A stretch of 64,000 nucleotides of DNA. Source: Metridium senile. Its lineage: Eukaryota > Cnidaria > Anthozoa > Actiniaria > Metridiidae. The DNA is taken from assembly GCA_949775045.1 (NCBI GenBank), contig OX459100.1, forward strand, positions 6,423,462-6,487,461, given 5' to 3'. Positions 12,121-24,942 of this stretch are shown one piece after another; positions within the stretch are counted from its first letter, which is position 1, and each line of letters opens with the position of its first letter. A model generated the notes under the pieces. That model worked only from the letters and a program-made list of their open reading frames with translations. It was not told where the DNA came from and did no database searches. A program made the position numbers and the translations under genes.

Positions 12121-12944
12121 TTAGTGTCTATTATTATAAAGCCTTCTATTTCATCAAAACCTAGTTACTTGGTTCCTGCTATTCTTTACATGCATGCAGG
12201 TGTTAGATATATGTAATCGAAGGGTCCCCTTTCTATAATTAAATTTTGTCGCCCTAGAGTATTAGTCAATACTTTATGTAAACACAAAAACACCGGAGAT
12301 ACATCGGCAATGTTTCTATCTGACGTCTATTGGTTATTTCGATATTTTTTCCGCCCTTTATTTTCTCCGCTGTTTCCGCCTTATATTCAAGTCAATTGAC
12401 ACCGTGTGTTCGGTAGAGAGTATTTCACAGGCACTTCACGTCCTACTAACAAACTATTCTGGGTTTTACTATATTCTCGTTAATGATAATAATATTAACA
12501 ATAATGATAATAGGTGTTCTTCCAGAACATCGGTAGCTCCGAGTTACGAGACCGTGCCAAAATCGTTGCTGGATAACCTCGATGATCCTTGTCTTTGACT
12601 GCGTCCGCGCATCGTTTAGCCAGCTGGTCAGTGGAAACTCCAAATATAACTGAGATATCTTTAGTCAAGGGTCTTTATAGTTGAACTGCAGTGAAATTGT
12701 GGATACTCTGGACTTTAAGGTAATTCCAAATTTTTTTTACGTGATTTGAACTTTCACTTGATGTGAAAATATAAGCTTGTGCGATTTGTCGAAATCTTTA
12801 GTCAGCACCATAACATAATTTAATTCCATCATAGTGAATCGGAATTATTTATACACAAAAAAGACAAATAGTATATATGACTGCTATTTAAGTTATTGAT
12901 TACTGTACAGTGTGTACAGTGTGTGTATGTAAAATGAAATTGCG

Positions 12945-13235
12945 CGCGTACGACAATGATCTAGTGAAGATGAGGACGCGGGTTTTTGCAGTATTATGCG
13001 ATTTCGTGTGCAATATTACGGGTATACACGATGCGATATTTTCGATGTAATTGCGCGTTATCGCTTTTCATTAGGATATGAATGTATATGTACCCGCAAC
13101 AATGATCTAGTAAAGATGAGGACGCGAGTTTTTGAAGCCTGGTATTGGACGATTTCGTGTGCGATATTACGGTAAATTTCGTATCACGATGCGATATTTT
13201 TCGATGTATTTTGCGCAATGCTGTATTTCGTAGCC
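12945..13235. repeat. Two direct copies of a ~145-bp unit
   Basis: ACAATGATCTAGT(G/A)AAGATG, GATTTCGTGTGCAATATTACG (split here as GATTTCGTGTGC and AATATTACG) and CACGATGCGATATTTT recur once. CpG is unusually common compared with the surroundings. Confidence 0.65.
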
Positions 13236-13419
13236 GAAGAAAACGGTTACTTTCGCGGGGGAATGACGAGGCCGAAAATCCGGATTTATCCCTTTTTTTG
13301 ATGCTGTAATGTTATATTAGCTGTTCTACGCCACCTTTACAGTAAATCCATACTGATAAAGGATAGATGGATTTCCTATCTTATGTAATAAAAATACTCA
13401 GTATCTCTCTTAGTCTAAC

Positions 13420-13520
13420 TCTTTTACTCCGACGAAGGGCTAAAGCTCGAAAAGTCAGTAAAATTAAGTCAACATTTTTTACGGTGTTACAAATTTCATT
13501 ATATTACCTATCATTTGTAA
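13420..13520 (+). repeat. Dispersed repeat with hammerhead-like core, copy 2 (partial)
   Basis: Same family as 4214-4359 in opposite orientation: CTTTTACTCCGACGAAGGGC, then AAGTCAGTAAAATTAAGTC, then ACGGTGTTACAAATTTCAT. The core reads GAAAAGTC in place of GAAACGTC, so this copy is degenerate. It is cut off after about 100 bp. Confidence 0.5.
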
Positions 13521-13669
13521 TAAAAATAGTTGATCATCTTATCGGGTGTTATAATAAATAGTTTACTTTGGGAGTTTTATCTATACCCTTAGACTAATTT
13601 TATGTTCTGAACAATATTATTTTGATATACTTAATTTAGTGATTTACAAAAGCGTTCAAAGGATGATGT

Positions 13670-14030
13670 CATCCCGGGATGTCCCGGGGGGTGGAATCCG
13701 GGGAAAAAATACCGGGGATGCTCGTCGTATCTCTTAGGGTTAAAAAGCGGCGATTTGGTATCTTTTAGGGTGTCAAATGCGAATTTTAGCATTTCTGGTA
13801 TCTCTTAGATTTCTGGTATCTCTTAGATTATCGAAAAAGGGGAGACGAGCTAATCGATATTCGCTTCTGATACGTATATTAATATTATTAATTAATGTGG
13901 TATCTCTTAGGGGGTAAAATCCAGCCAGCCACACCCTACTTAAAAGACTTTTGGTATCTTTTAGGGGTATTTTTGAAAATTTCCGACGAGCATCCCCGGT
14001 ACTTCCCCCCCCCCCCCCCCCCGGGGACGA
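13670..14030. repeat. Repeat family B, copy 2 (foldback)
   Basis: Reverse-orientation relative of 10772-11042. GGGGATGCTCGTCGTATCTC at the left is mirrored by GACGAGCATCCCCGGTACTT at the right, with GGTATCTCTTAGGG motifs between. It ends in a run of about 20 C followed by GGGG. Confidence 0.6.
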
Positions 14031-14700
14031 CATGCAAGACCGGAACATTGTGTAATAAAGACCCGTTGACACTAGTAATTTTGTATCGCGATTTAAATGA
14101 GCAGCGACTTCAATGGCGGTTTTGTCGTAGCCGTTTTAATTTCGTTTAGATCACTGGGGATTTCTGTCTCTCAAATGTCTAGCATTGACAACAGACAGCA
14201 AAAAATATATTTAAAAAAATATTATAGTAAGCAGGATTTCACATTAAAAAGATTATGTACACATAATCAAGAAGACACTGTTTTGTTGAATTTTATTAAA
14301 TTTTAAGGCAAAAAATCGAAGGTTGAAAAGTACTCATATATCCTTTAGTAAATCAACACTAACAGTGAGCTTGGGCTACCTGTGGGGAAGATGGACCAAA
14401 TATTGGGTAGGGAGGCTTGATGTTATATTCCTTAATATCATTTTGAGAGTTTTAAAGCAAGAAGACTTGAATAACTACGGGAAAAAATTCAACCAAAACA
14501 TTTGAATATTCTGGAGCATAGATCTAAAGAAATGGATGGTGGTTGAATGTTTGAGTTTCTGAATCAATACTTCCTAAGATGCGGTCATATAGTTACTTGT
14601 AAAGCGCATTGAGATGATGTCAAATACGCTATTCAGCTAGCCCTATAGACAACTTTCATAAATAGCGGAAAATACTGAAACAGATATTTCAATATTTTAG
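14031..14700. other. Noncoding, with a possible LINE/SINE 3' tail
   Basis: No gene seen. TGTAAAGCGCATTGAGATGA near 14600 resembles conserved 3' tails of non-LTR elements, but no ORF remains, so the assignment is weak. Confidence 0.3.
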
Positions 14701-16270
14701 CACTGTCACAAGAAAAAAAAAACACCTGAAATAGGCATGTTTGGAAGGTTTTGATGCTCTGGCTAAGATACCAATGAAGTTATGCTAAATGAAAAATGTA
14801 GAGATTTGTATGTAATTTTCAGCTGAGGCCTAAAATGCCTCGTTTTGATGTTTTTCTGATTTTTCTGATTCTTATAGCTTCTTGCAAATTTCTGAATCGC
14901 GAGTTTAAACTTTCACAAGTTATTTTTATGGTGTATGTCTATCATATGATAGCTTTCTTTTTCTTCATCAATTTTAAAAGTTGATTTAAGTCCATATACT
15001 ACTGTTTTTTATCTGAATTTAAATTGATCATTATGATAATTAGTGGCGGCCATTTATGAAAGTCTTCATACAAGACATTACTACATTGGTTTTAATTAAC
15101 TACGTATATCACATTACTACGTTGTTTAATAACTGTAGATCTTGTCCATTTATTGTTTACTGAATGTTTCGATTATCTAATTTGACCAGCACCTGCAGCA
15201 AGGAGTCAAAAAGTTATCTAGCCTGCGAAAACAGACGGTCGATTGCTCCTCTACAATTTTTTCAGGCTATAAACTCAGTAGCTGGTTAAAGTCATTTTAA
15301 CTTTCTCGACAAAGAAATATAAACATCGCCAATGCTTTTGGGTATGTACGGTTTTTTTACGTTTTTTTATTAACGTGTTTATATATTTATTGCTCTTCTA
15401 GAATTAAGGTAATCCACACTTGACATTTCCACATTTCCACAAATGCTTGAAAAATAACTTTATTTTCTTTTTATGTTTTCCTTTTCTTTCTAATCTAAAT
15501 TACAAATGCGCAAATACAAAATTCACCAAATTGTGGGTATAAATGGAAAATAGCGAGTAAACTAGTATAGGCTGCGTCGGTGTTTGATATAAACGATAGG
15601 TAATATGATAAAATGTGTAACACCGTAAAAAATGTTAACTTAATGGAAACTAGCGGGTAAACTAGTATAGGCTGTGTCGGTGTTTGATATAAACGATATG
15701 TAATATATTGAAATGTGTAACACCGTAAAAAATGTCGACTTCACTTTAGCTCGAAACGTCCAGTAAATCACGTCAGCATTTTTTACGGTGTTACAAATTT
15801 CATTCTATTACCTATCGTTTATATCAAACACCGACGCAGCCTATACTAGTTTACTCGCTAGTTGCCATTTTGTTCTAAGACGTTTACTTGCAAAATTGAG
15901 AGTAAGTGCATTTTCAAATGTGTCCCTTTAACGAGATTCAAAAGCTTTTTCTGCCAAAGTACAAGATTTATTGCCCTTCTCAAAGAATAGTATTTTTTAT
16001 AAAATAATACAAGGCTTCTACATTGCTATTCCGCATAAGAGCATAAAATACAGAATCTTAAAATTTGTATTTAACAGAGCATATCTAAATACAAATTGAG
16101 GCTTTTTGGCCTCGTTTTTGTGTATTTCATTATTTTTAAATTCTCAAAACTTCTTGAAAATTTCTCAAACGTTGCCGAGTTATTGTCATTCTCAATGTTT
16201 ATCCTATGATAGCTTAATTTATTTTCCTTACAGCAGCAATTTTATATATTATGATAATTAGCTAGCGGCC
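14700..16270. repeat. Diverged direct repeat pair flanking a dispersed-repeat cluster
   Basis: 14720-15060 and 15900-16265 share ordered landmarks: GGCCT(A)...CCTCGTTTT, TTCTTGCAAATTTCT/TTCTTGAAAATTTCT, GTTTATCCTATGATAGCTT and TTATGATAATTAG...GCGGCCATTT. Between them lies the cluster at 15545-15870. Noncoding. Confidence 0.5.
15545..15873. repeat. Dispersed-repeat family, three clustered copies
   Basis: Two direct partial copies (AGCGAGTAAACTAGTATAGG ... GTAACACCGTAAAAAATG) near 15545 and 15645 are followed by an inverted copy ending GCCTATACTAGTTTACTCGC at about 15865. Together they form a head-to-head palindromic arrangement of the family at 4214-4359. Confidence 0.65.
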
Positions 16271-16609
16271 ATTTGTTTGAAAGGTCCATATGTTTGAAAG
16301 AAACTAATTATAGCCAACAACCGTAGGGCCTTGTTAGTCAACCCAAGAATTAGAATCATTTACAAAGAGCAGCTGTTTACGTGAGAAAGACTATGTGTTG
16401 TTAAGTGGGTAAGTTTCTTAAAAAAGAAAATTAGTTTTGGTGAGAGGAGAGGTAGAGAAATCGTGGAGTCTTGAAGTCTACGGGTTTGAAAAGAGGGTGA
16501 TAGGAACTGGAAAGAGTTTATTAGATGGTTCATCGTAATTTCTTTCAAAGAAAACAAAATATTTCTACATTTAAACAGTCACAATATGTTAATCAATATA
16601 CAATGTTAT

Positions 16610-17000
16610 AACGTCAAAAAGGAAACTCACGGCTCAAGTTCACGTGAGTTTGAATCGGTGAAGTGATGCACGGGTTGCACTTTTCGTGATGGACTACCTG
16701 CAGTGCAATTAAAACCTATTATATATTGTTGAACATGTTAACAGTAAGGGTATTATGTACTTGTTTTCCATGGTTTTAGTCAAAAGGCAAAAAGGGAGAC
16801 ACACAGCTTAAGTTTATGTGAGTTTGAATGGGCAGTATGGCGTCACTTTGGGTGATGGACTGTGGGTGGAGGTCCACGAGTTTTTCAGTCCTAGACTGTT
16901 ATGTGTTAAACCTCATTAAATAAAGTTGTTATTATAGTGCAATTATAACCTATTATCTTTTGTTGAACATGTTGACAGTAACGATATGTACTCCCTTTCG
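16610..17000. repeat. Direct duplication of a ~200-bp unit
   Basis: GTGAGTTTGAAT, GTGATGGACT, AGTGCAATTA(A/T)AACCTATTAT and TGTTGAACATGTT(A/G)ACAGTAA occur in the same order twice. The second copy contains a CATTAAATAAAGTTGTTATT stretch that resembles a non-LTR retroelement 3' tail. Confidence 0.55.
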
Positions 17001-17026
17001 ATGGATTTATGTTTAATATGTTAAGA

Positions 17027-17174
17027 ATTATATAATCAAGTAGGATTCACCAACCTTTTTTTTAGATTATTTACTCCGACGTTTCGGGCTAAGCGCCCAT
17101 CTTCAGGGATGTTACAGAATGTTTTGGATTAAATAATCTAAAAAGGGTTGATGACTCCTACTTGATTATATAAT
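17027..17174. mobile_element. Inverted-repeat element with a second hammerhead-like core
   Basis: ATTATATAATCAAGTAGGAT at the left pairs with its complement at the right. On the - strand the centre reads CTGAAGATGGGC...GCCCGAAACGTCGG. This gives CUGAAGA, a GGGC/GCCC stem, GAAAC and GUC, matching the hammerhead order, with an extra U after the first core. It is probably related to Penelope-like terminal repeats. Confidence 0.5.
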
Positions 17175-18240
17175 GATTCCAACCTACAAATCAACACTAA
17201 CAGAGATATAATTATCAATGAAATACATACACCTTTTCCGAGAAAGTTTTTCACCCGTGAAAAAAGGCACACACGCTAGTGGCGCAAAGGATCATGGATC
17301 AGTTCAGAAACTAAATGTGCATTCGGAACGCCTTTCTTGTTGTTTGATAAGTCATAACGGTTCCCTGCCCACCCAAGTTTAATTATGTAATATGTAATCT
17401 TCTTTGTGTTTTTGGGCGAAGCTAATAAAATAAAATAAAATAAAACGGACATTTCTCAATAACAAATTGACAAGTGTAGCAATGTGGCCATGAAATCCCT
17501 GCGTTCTAATAAAGTTTACATAGGTAACCCATAATCCCCTGCGCTACTAGCTTGTAGGCTTTTCACTTCACAGGTGACAAAGTTTCTCGGAAAGGGTGTA
17601 TATTTCTTTATGTCACAAATTTGATATAATAATTTCATGCGCGCAATATTTAAAAAATCTCATTTCTTTAAATTAGATTTGATGTGTGAACTGAATATCA
17701 TCACCATGGTTACGCAGATTTGCGGTAGCTACTAAGTTGCGATAAGAATAGTTAAGAACATATATAATCGATTATTGCCTGAAGGCAGGCCCTTTATATC
17801 TAATACATTTCAAGAAGAAAACAATTAACTATCAGTTAATGACCACAGTAGCGAAAACAAGCGATTTATGGCTTATATGCTCAATTAATTGTTGCCCGGA
17901 GAGATGCCTTTTCAATAGTCTGTTAACTGTATGTTATGACTTTAGTATAGCAAAAACGAACATTTCAGAATATTCACGAATCGAAATATGGCGACCAATT
18001 CTAATAACTATTATTGTTGACTGGCTAGCTTTCCATGCCATAGAGTTTGATTGGATTTTGAAATTTGATCTGATTTGATTTGAAGCTATATGTATATTTG
18101 TATCATATTATTGCTTTTAAAACTTATTTTTTCAGTAAAATTTTGTCAAAACTTCATACAAACCTTGCAGAATTAGGCTGCTAAAGTAATTTTAAATAAA
18201 CCAATATATAGTTAAGCTTCTGAAGCTTTAAGCATGTTAG
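17175..18240. other. Noncoding, with a (TAAAA)n tail near 17425
   Basis: GGGCGAAGCTAATAAAATAA followed by AATAA repeats at 17405-17447 looks like the 3' tail of a non-LTR element. No gene was recognised in the rest. The 79-codon ORF at 17839-18078 has no recognisable domain. Confidence 0.35.
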
Positions 18241-18247
18241 ATTTTAA

Positions 18248-18444
18248 GGCCTCGTCTACACGAATCTGATCCGGCTGAAACCGCATAGAAATATTTGCGT
18301 CCACACGAATCCGCGTATCCGGAGGATTCAAGTAAAAGTATGCGGTTTCGGTGACCGGATTCAATGGATTCGTGTGGACGATAGGCCGATTCGCATCAAA
18401 AAGTATGCGGTTTCAAAAGTATCCGGATTCGTGTAAACGGGGCC
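18248..18444. mobile_element. MITE, TAA-flanked, Harbinger-like
   Basis: GGCCTCGTCTACACGAATC at the left pairs with the complement of GGCCCCGTTTACACGAATCC at the right. TAA lies directly outside both ends, fitting the 3-bp TWA target of PIF/Harbinger elements. Internal TATGCGGTTTC and CGTGTGGACG motifs repeat. About 197 bp and noncoding. Confidence 0.7.
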
Positions 18445-18477
18445 TAAATCACTATCAAGTCGACGAAAAATTAATCG

Positions 18478-18711
18478 TTTAAATACTGTGAGACTGATTT
18501 TCATTTATTAGACAATGTACATAACAATAGTCATTTTCATTCCTATAACACAAGAACCAAAGATAATTTTCATCTTCCCAAAGTTCGTACTAACTGGGGT
18601 AAACAGAGATTTATATATCAATCTTTAAAAGAATACAATGATTTAAATTTAGATTATAAGAAAATAACATCAGTCTCTAGTTTTAAGAAATCTCTCAAAA
18701 GTATTTTTTAG
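18478..18711 (+). pseudogene. LINE ORF2 C-terminal remnant
   Basis: A 77-codon open stretch ends in a stop at 18709. It carries the usual end of a non-LTR reverse-transcriptase ORF: YNTRTKDNFHLP, then GKQRFIYQSLKEYNDL, then SSFKKSLKSIF and stop. There is no reverse transcriptase upstream (an in-frame stop lies just before 18478), so the copy is 5'-truncated. About 200 bp of 3' untranslated sequence follows, up to roughly 18930. Confidence 0.7.
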
Positions 18712-18929
18712 CTTTTTAATATTTTGTTTAATATATCATTATAGACTTCTTAGTTCATATTCTATAACTTATACTTTTATATATTTTTCCTGTCTTGTTT
18801 AATTTATCTTTTCAAGTATATTGTAACAAATCCTATTGTTGTATATATCTTTTTATTTAGAGCCCTACTGAAAATCACATATATAGTGAGTAGGCCGTTC
18901 CCTCAAGAAAGGAAATAGTTAGAGTATTT

Positions 18930-19790
18930 ACCGCCGGGAAACTTCCTTTTTTGAAGTTAGCCATGCAGTCAACAACAAAAGTATAGGTCACCTAAAAGGC
19001 CGCTCTTTTTCAATTCGGTATATTTGTATCATATTATTGCTTTTAAAACTTCTCAGCCTTTTTATTAACATTTTGATTAAAACTTCATAATGACTCACAG
19101 TTGTAAAGGGAAATAGTTAAGAGCTTTCTATACTAGCTCATACTTGTTATTCACCGCCGGGAAACATCCGTTTGTAATATCCTTTTTTAAGAAAAACATT
19201 TAAAAAAAGAAAGAGTAATTGAGTGCACGTACTGATCAAATGTTTCAAAATTGCCTGGAAGCAAGTCATATTCTTAGTAAGAGTTTGTTTAACAAAAATC
19301 GAAGAGTTTGTTACAACATAAGCATGAGGTATATTTGATTTTGAAACAAACTTGATATTATTTAAAGTTAGACAGTCAACACTACATGAACAACAACAGC
19401 AGGTCACCCCATAGGTCGCACTGCTTTTTCGATTCGGTATATTTGTACTATATATTATTGCTTTTAAAATTTAATTTTACTAACATTTTGACAAAACTTC
19501 GTTATGACTCACAGTTGTAAAAGGAAATAGTTAAGAAGAACTTCATCTATATATTATTGACCGGAGATACGTCTTTTTATAATAGCCTGTCCCCCCAAAA
19601 CATCAATTATTGACTTACATTTGAGAAAGGAAAGAGTTGAGTGCACTATTATCATATATTTCCTAATTGCCCGGAAACAGGTCAATTTCTCAGAGTTTGT
19701 TTAACAAAACTTCAAGTATTTAATTTCCTCAGTATCAAAATCAAACGTTTACAACAAAAATCGTGACTAGTATATTATGAACTTCAATTT
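18930..19790. repeat. Degenerate ~400-bp direct repeats
   Basis: CGGTATATTTGTA(C/T), ATTATTGCTTTTAAAA, ACTCACAGTTGTAAA(A/G)GG and CCGCCGGGAAAC recur in order near 18930-19160, 19160-19530 and 19530-19790; part also occurs at 18085-18120. Noncoding; class unknown. Confidence 0.5.
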
Positions 19791-20055
19791 GATTTTGGGT
19801 TAGCCGATCCGTCAATCAGTTTGGGAGGCGGAGCTTGTATGTTTACTCGTTGAGTCATTGGTTGACTTGATGTAAACTCCATCGCCTCATTTTACATAAA
19901 TACCAGTAAAACAGGCACCATATTTCAATTTATCTTGGAGAGCGTCTGGTTGTTTTACTCTTGAGTGTCTTAAATCAGGTCCTCTGGCTGCGCTTCCCTA
20001 TCCAGAACCAGGTCAAGTATCTCTTTGTTCTATTGCATATTTAACGTACGTATAA

Positions 20056-20150
20056 TATAATAATGATATAATAATATGCCTCATTTATATAGCGCTATTC
20101 CCAAAATTCATAGCGCTTTACAACTCTACAGCTATATTAATATGTGGAGG
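20056..20150. repeat. Retroelement 3'-tail-like segment
   Basis: CATTTATATAGCGCTATTCC and TCATAGCGCTTTACA match the conserved tail motif of many non-LTR and SINE elements. A weaker form (GGGCGCTTTACATAC) is at about 10480. No ORF. 20151-20590 has nothing further. Confidence 0.45.
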
Positions 20151-20595
20151 ACTAAATCAGCAGTTTCAAATCATGAGTGTGGTTAGCCCATTTTGGCAGA
20201 ATCGCAGGTCGAGCATAACATTGAAATCGAGACTTAAATATCTGCCATAATGGGCGATGATGAATCCTATAGGTGTTTTATTATACCGAACAAATATTTT
20301 TGTTTGAATATCTCGAGTAAACAATTAAAATGTTGCAGTCCAATAGGTTGCTGTCTAATATCGCAAAATAATGGATCGTCACGTGACTAAAATACGGAGA
20401 TGTGATTGGAGGATTATTTGTGAGGTATATTAATGTATAATATACGACTTCAAATTGTTTATCGTTTAATAGTTGGTACTCCAGGGACAATGAGGGAAAC
20501 AATTGGCTTTTTAACGATGAATTCAAAATCACAGCTTCGAAAATCTCTCATAGTAATAAAATGATAATAAGTTGTACGAAAGATTGATCAGTTTT

Positions 20596-20735
20596 ATAAT
20601 AGTTTATTCCGACGAAGGGTGAAAGCTCAAAACGTCAGTAAAGTTAAGTTAACAATTTTTACGGTGTTAAAAGTTTCATTCTATTACCTATCGTTTATAT
20701 CAAACACCAACGCAGTTTACTCGCTAGTTTCCAGT
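20596..20735 (+). repeat. Dispersed repeat with hammerhead-like core, copy 5
   Basis: TTTATTCCGACGAAGGG, AAAACGTCAGTAAAGTTAAG, ACGGTGTTAAAAGTTTC and TATCGTTTATATCAAACACC, ending GTTTACTCGCTAGTTTCC. The core is degenerate (CTCAAAACGTC). Confidence 0.55.
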
Positions 20736-21127
20736 TATAGAAAAGATTGATATCTGAAACATTAGTAAGATTTTGTATGTTTAATAAATTATTCACCAAC
20801 GATAAAGAAACAGATAGACACATATCTCCAGAAACGTTGATGCTCTGCGGTCTGCGGAGCTGCGAAAGAAGGCGAGCGTTGCGAGGGAAGAAGAAAAAAC
20901 GTTACTTCCCCTCCTTCTCTTTCTTTTTGCAACTCTGAAGACTACCAAGCAACGCTGGCTACAAAAGATGTCATTCATCAAAGTTTGATGTCTCTAATGT
21001 GGCGCCAAAGAGGGCGAAAAGACATGGAATGGACGTTCTCATGGACTGCAGAGGGCAGTCGAAAGTGAGTGCCGTATTAAAGATATGCCTATTGTTCTGT
21101 TGTAATCTCATCCTGTTAAAAAAAGAA

Positions 21128-21230
21128 AAAAAATCTCGCGGGCTAATCAAAGTCTTTTGTTACTTCTCACCTACAATACCATATATGGAAATGGCATTGT
21201 TTTCAAGATTGCATACGGTATTTCTGATAC
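21128..21230. repeat. Dispersed ~100-bp repeat, copy 2
   Basis: Reverse complement of 5604-5705: CTAATCAAAGTCTTTTGTTA, ACCTACAATACCATATATGG, TCAAGATTGCATACGGTAT. Class unknown. Confidence 0.6.
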
Positions 21231-23140
21231 GGAGAGCGGGTTCAACACGTACAGGAAAACCATCATGCGAAGTGAATTCTAGATTTTGTGAGATACTGGA
21301 TGAAATGTGGTAGTATGTGCAAAATATGGGTGTTATAAGATCAAGAAAAGTTCTAGATTTCTCAGCTTCAAGTTTGTGGTCTTAAATAAAAACCACGGCT
21401 TTTACTGACTCCATGTGATTGACATTAGACAGTTTGTCGCCTTATTGTATGCCGTCATAAATCCTGTTTTGTTCACTTGTTTCGTTTCTTTTCTTTTGTT
21501 AAAATATAATTATTGGGCTTTCTAGGTAGTTCAAAATTAGGTTTCTTGTACAGCAAATAAAATAAATATATAGATATAATACGAAAAAATCAGAAATGTG
21601 TTATTATGGGCAACAACACATGATACAATTTCTTCAGATATTGAAAGAAAACAATATGCATTTTTTCGATAAAAACGTTAGGCATATCGTAATAGTCAGA
21701 AAGTTTTCCAAATGACTAAAAGAACACGATTTGTAGCTTACATTAGATTACATTAGTTATAGTCGACAATAAGCTCGTTCAAGTGTTTTATTATCCGAAT
21801 TGAAAGCGACCTAAAACTGAGGTAAATTTGGCGAGCCAACGCTTCATTGACATTGAACCACAGTTTCCAAAGCAAACTTATTAAAAGCTGCTTGACCTTG
21901 TGAAGACTGATATTAGTCATATTATATGTTGTTTGTCTTCGATGATACACCTATTTGAACAAAGGTTGTCATGTTCAGAATATAGATCTATAAACTTATC
22001 TATAATATTCATGAATAATTAATAAGAATTTTACAAAAGATATATCACGTCGGTGGATTGTACTGCAAATCTCATACAGGCTGATTTGCATAAGTTTGAA
22101 TTTGAATTTTCTCGGTCAGATTTACTTTTATCTTGACAATTTTAGTAGAATATGAAAGAACTAACGTTGGACTTTCATAAGTACTATACAAAAGTCTTCG
22201 TCTTTGACTGGCCGTTGTATATCGCATACAGATCGGCCCCCATATATTAGTTTCATAGAATGTGCTACCAAGAGGGACAATGTGAAGTGGAAACAAGGCA
22301 TAATAGCACTCTAGTTACATGTTATCTAGCTCCCTCTGTACTTCATTTGCTCATTTACTCAAGGAAAGCCTCAATTCAGAGTAAATTCAAATGCGTTTTC
22401 TATTGTTAAGTGATAATATTTTTTCGCACATATGTAAAGATACTTCAAATTTATCAATAGTTGTCAAAATATTTAAAACAAGAGCAAAAATGTGAAATTA
22501 AATAACAACAAAATATACCCATAAGCCTTCACGGTAACAGCTTTCTACGGTTTTAAGTGACCAATGAATACATTTATTATTTGCAGTATGATTTTGTTTT
22601 ACGTTATGCTATGAGAAGGATCTTAAGGGTTCTATCAACTGTTCAGTTGCATTCTGATGTGGATTTTTTGTCATTGCCTTTAATTTTTTTAAAGGAATAC
22701 CTGTTAATGATTACTAAGGAAGTCCCCGACTCACGTAGATGCCAAGTTGTGACGTAAACGTATTGGCGAGAAGTTCAAGCGAAAACAGTTCTCGAATGTT
22801 TTAGTGATAAACAATAGAGCGCGGTTAGACTGTAACGAGGAAAGTCTAGATTGTGTTTATATATACTGAGGTGGAGCTATAATATATAACGGGAGAGTAA
22901 CTTTAAAAACAGTGGAGCTTTCTATCTGTATCTAAAAGGTCTCGATTCTATTACCGTGATAATTGAAATATTATATTAGAGCGGCTTTGAAAACAGTTGT
23001 CCATTGAACATCCAAGGCATTCAAGGTAAGAAAAGTATGACTATTATCCAGATTAGAATGTTTATAAGAAGGATTTCACATTCCTTGCTAGAAGAGTCTA
23101 TCTTGTAGTAATTTCTGACGAAGAGTAATCAGGATATACT
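21231..23140. other. Noncoding, nothing recognised
   Basis: Both strands were read for long ORFs, splice-bounded exons and inverted repeats. None was convincing. Short ORFs at 21753, 22072 and 22557 have no domain signature. Confidence 0.4.
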
Positions 23141-23149
23141 ACAGTTCAG

Positions 23150-23420
23150 ACAGTTCTAATGATGATTTCAATGGAATATCAAGATTCAATTGATATTTAA
23201 TTGAAATCATCGTCGGTATAAATGTTATACTTAATGGATAGTGTAAATTGAATTGTGACTTTAACTAAGTGAATTGTGAAGTATGAGTTTGCAGAGTTTG
23301 GAAGCCTAATTTAGTATAGTGAAGCCAGTATAGTTTAAGGAACTATTCAATTGATATTTAATTGAAATCATCGTCAATATAATAGTTTACTTAGTGCATA
23401 ATGGAAATTGAATTGACATT
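23150..23420. repeat. Two direct copies with TTCAATTGATATTTAATTGA
   Basis: TTCAATTGATATTTAATTGA followed by AATCATCGTC occurs near 23184 and 23347. In both copies it is followed by ATA...TTTACTTA/TATACTTA and a segment containing AATTGAATTG. Confidence 0.6.
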
Positions 23421-24942
23421 TGGCTAACGCGATAAGGGTAACCTACTGTGCTTTAAAAAAAAAAATATTTTTATGCTCTCAGTTTAAGTGTTTCTTTTGA
23501 AGGCATCATGACATATATTTGGTATTAAATAGGGCCGCCATAGTGAGATGGCCGGACGTCTGGAAACGCGATAACCCTTACATACTGAGCTTTAAATGCC
23601 TCGAGTGTTATGCTCTCAGGCTCATACTGAGCTTTAAATACGTTCAAGGTTCAAGGTTATCAAGTTTAAATATGGAGCAGAATTTGTACAGTAATATTTT
23701 TTATTTTTATAGTAGAGAAAAGCTGTTTATTTCTTATTTTCAAAGCGAAACGCTGTAGGTGAATAGCGAAAAGATGAAGCTTTCGAATTGGGGGGGGGGG
23801 GGGGGGGGGGCGAAATGTTTCTCCAAAACTGAGCTTCTTTGCACTGTTTTTGTTTGTTTCTTTCACTTTAATTATATTTATGCATCCTTTACTGACCACC
23901 TTGAATCACATTAGACCATACTGATTAGGGCGTACTCCCTTTGTCAAAGTGGTAGGAGTGATCGGCGGTGGGTTTTGAATATGACCCCTAAAAGGTACGC
24001 ATTTAAACGCTGTTAAAGCTTTATTTCAACCCTTAAAAAGTACGTATGTGCTGTGTTCTTGGCAGCTAAGCTTATTTTTACTAACAAAGCAAAGTAAAAT
24101 TAATGTTAATTTGCATTATCTTGAATGTGAATTTTGAATGTCATTTCCCTAAAAAACATTCCAGATAAACTAGTTTTTCCTAGTATGTGTTTTTTTGCGC
24201 AATTTCATTTAATATAAATGTTAATTTCCATTTTTTATCAGGTTTAACTGCCATCTTGAATAACACTTTTTTTCTCAAAAACTGCATGAGCTTCTTAGCA
24301 CTGTTTTTGGACTTCTTTTTAATTTTTGCATCCTTTACTGACCATCTTGGATCAAATTAGACCATCTCAGGCTCATACTGAGCTTTAAATACGTTCAAGG
24401 TTCAAGGTTATCAAGTTTAAATATGGAGCAGAATTTGTACAGTAATATTTTTTATTTTTATAGTAGAGAAAAGCTGTTTATTTCTTATTTTCAAAGCGAA
24501 ACGCTGTAGGTGAATAGCGAAAAGATGAAGCTTTCGAATTGGGGGGGGGGGGGGGGGGGGGGCGAAATGTTTCTCCAAAACTGAGCTTCTTTGCACTGTT
24601 TTTGTTTGTTTCTTTCACTTTAATTATATTTATGCATCCTTTACTGACCACCTTGAATCACATTAGACCATACTGATTAGGGCGTACTCCCTTTGTCAAA
24701 GTGGTAGGAGTGATCGGCGGTGGGTTTTGAATATGACCCCTAAAAGGTACGCATTTAAACGCTGTTAAAGCTTTATTTCAACCCTTGAAAAGTACGTATG
24801 TGCTGTGTTCTTGGCAGCTAAGCTTATTTTTACTAACAAAGCAAAGTAAAAATAACCCTTATAGGTAAAGAGGCATGCATGTGACGTTATCGACGTTTGA
24901 GCCAGAACCCTAAAAGGTACAAGAAATATTTTCAACCATATA

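Noticed and set aside
19900..20035. Possible promoter and first exon (TACATAAATACC, then CTTAAATCAG/GTCCTC)
   Set aside because: The arrangement is suggestive, but no downstream coding exon could be joined to it.
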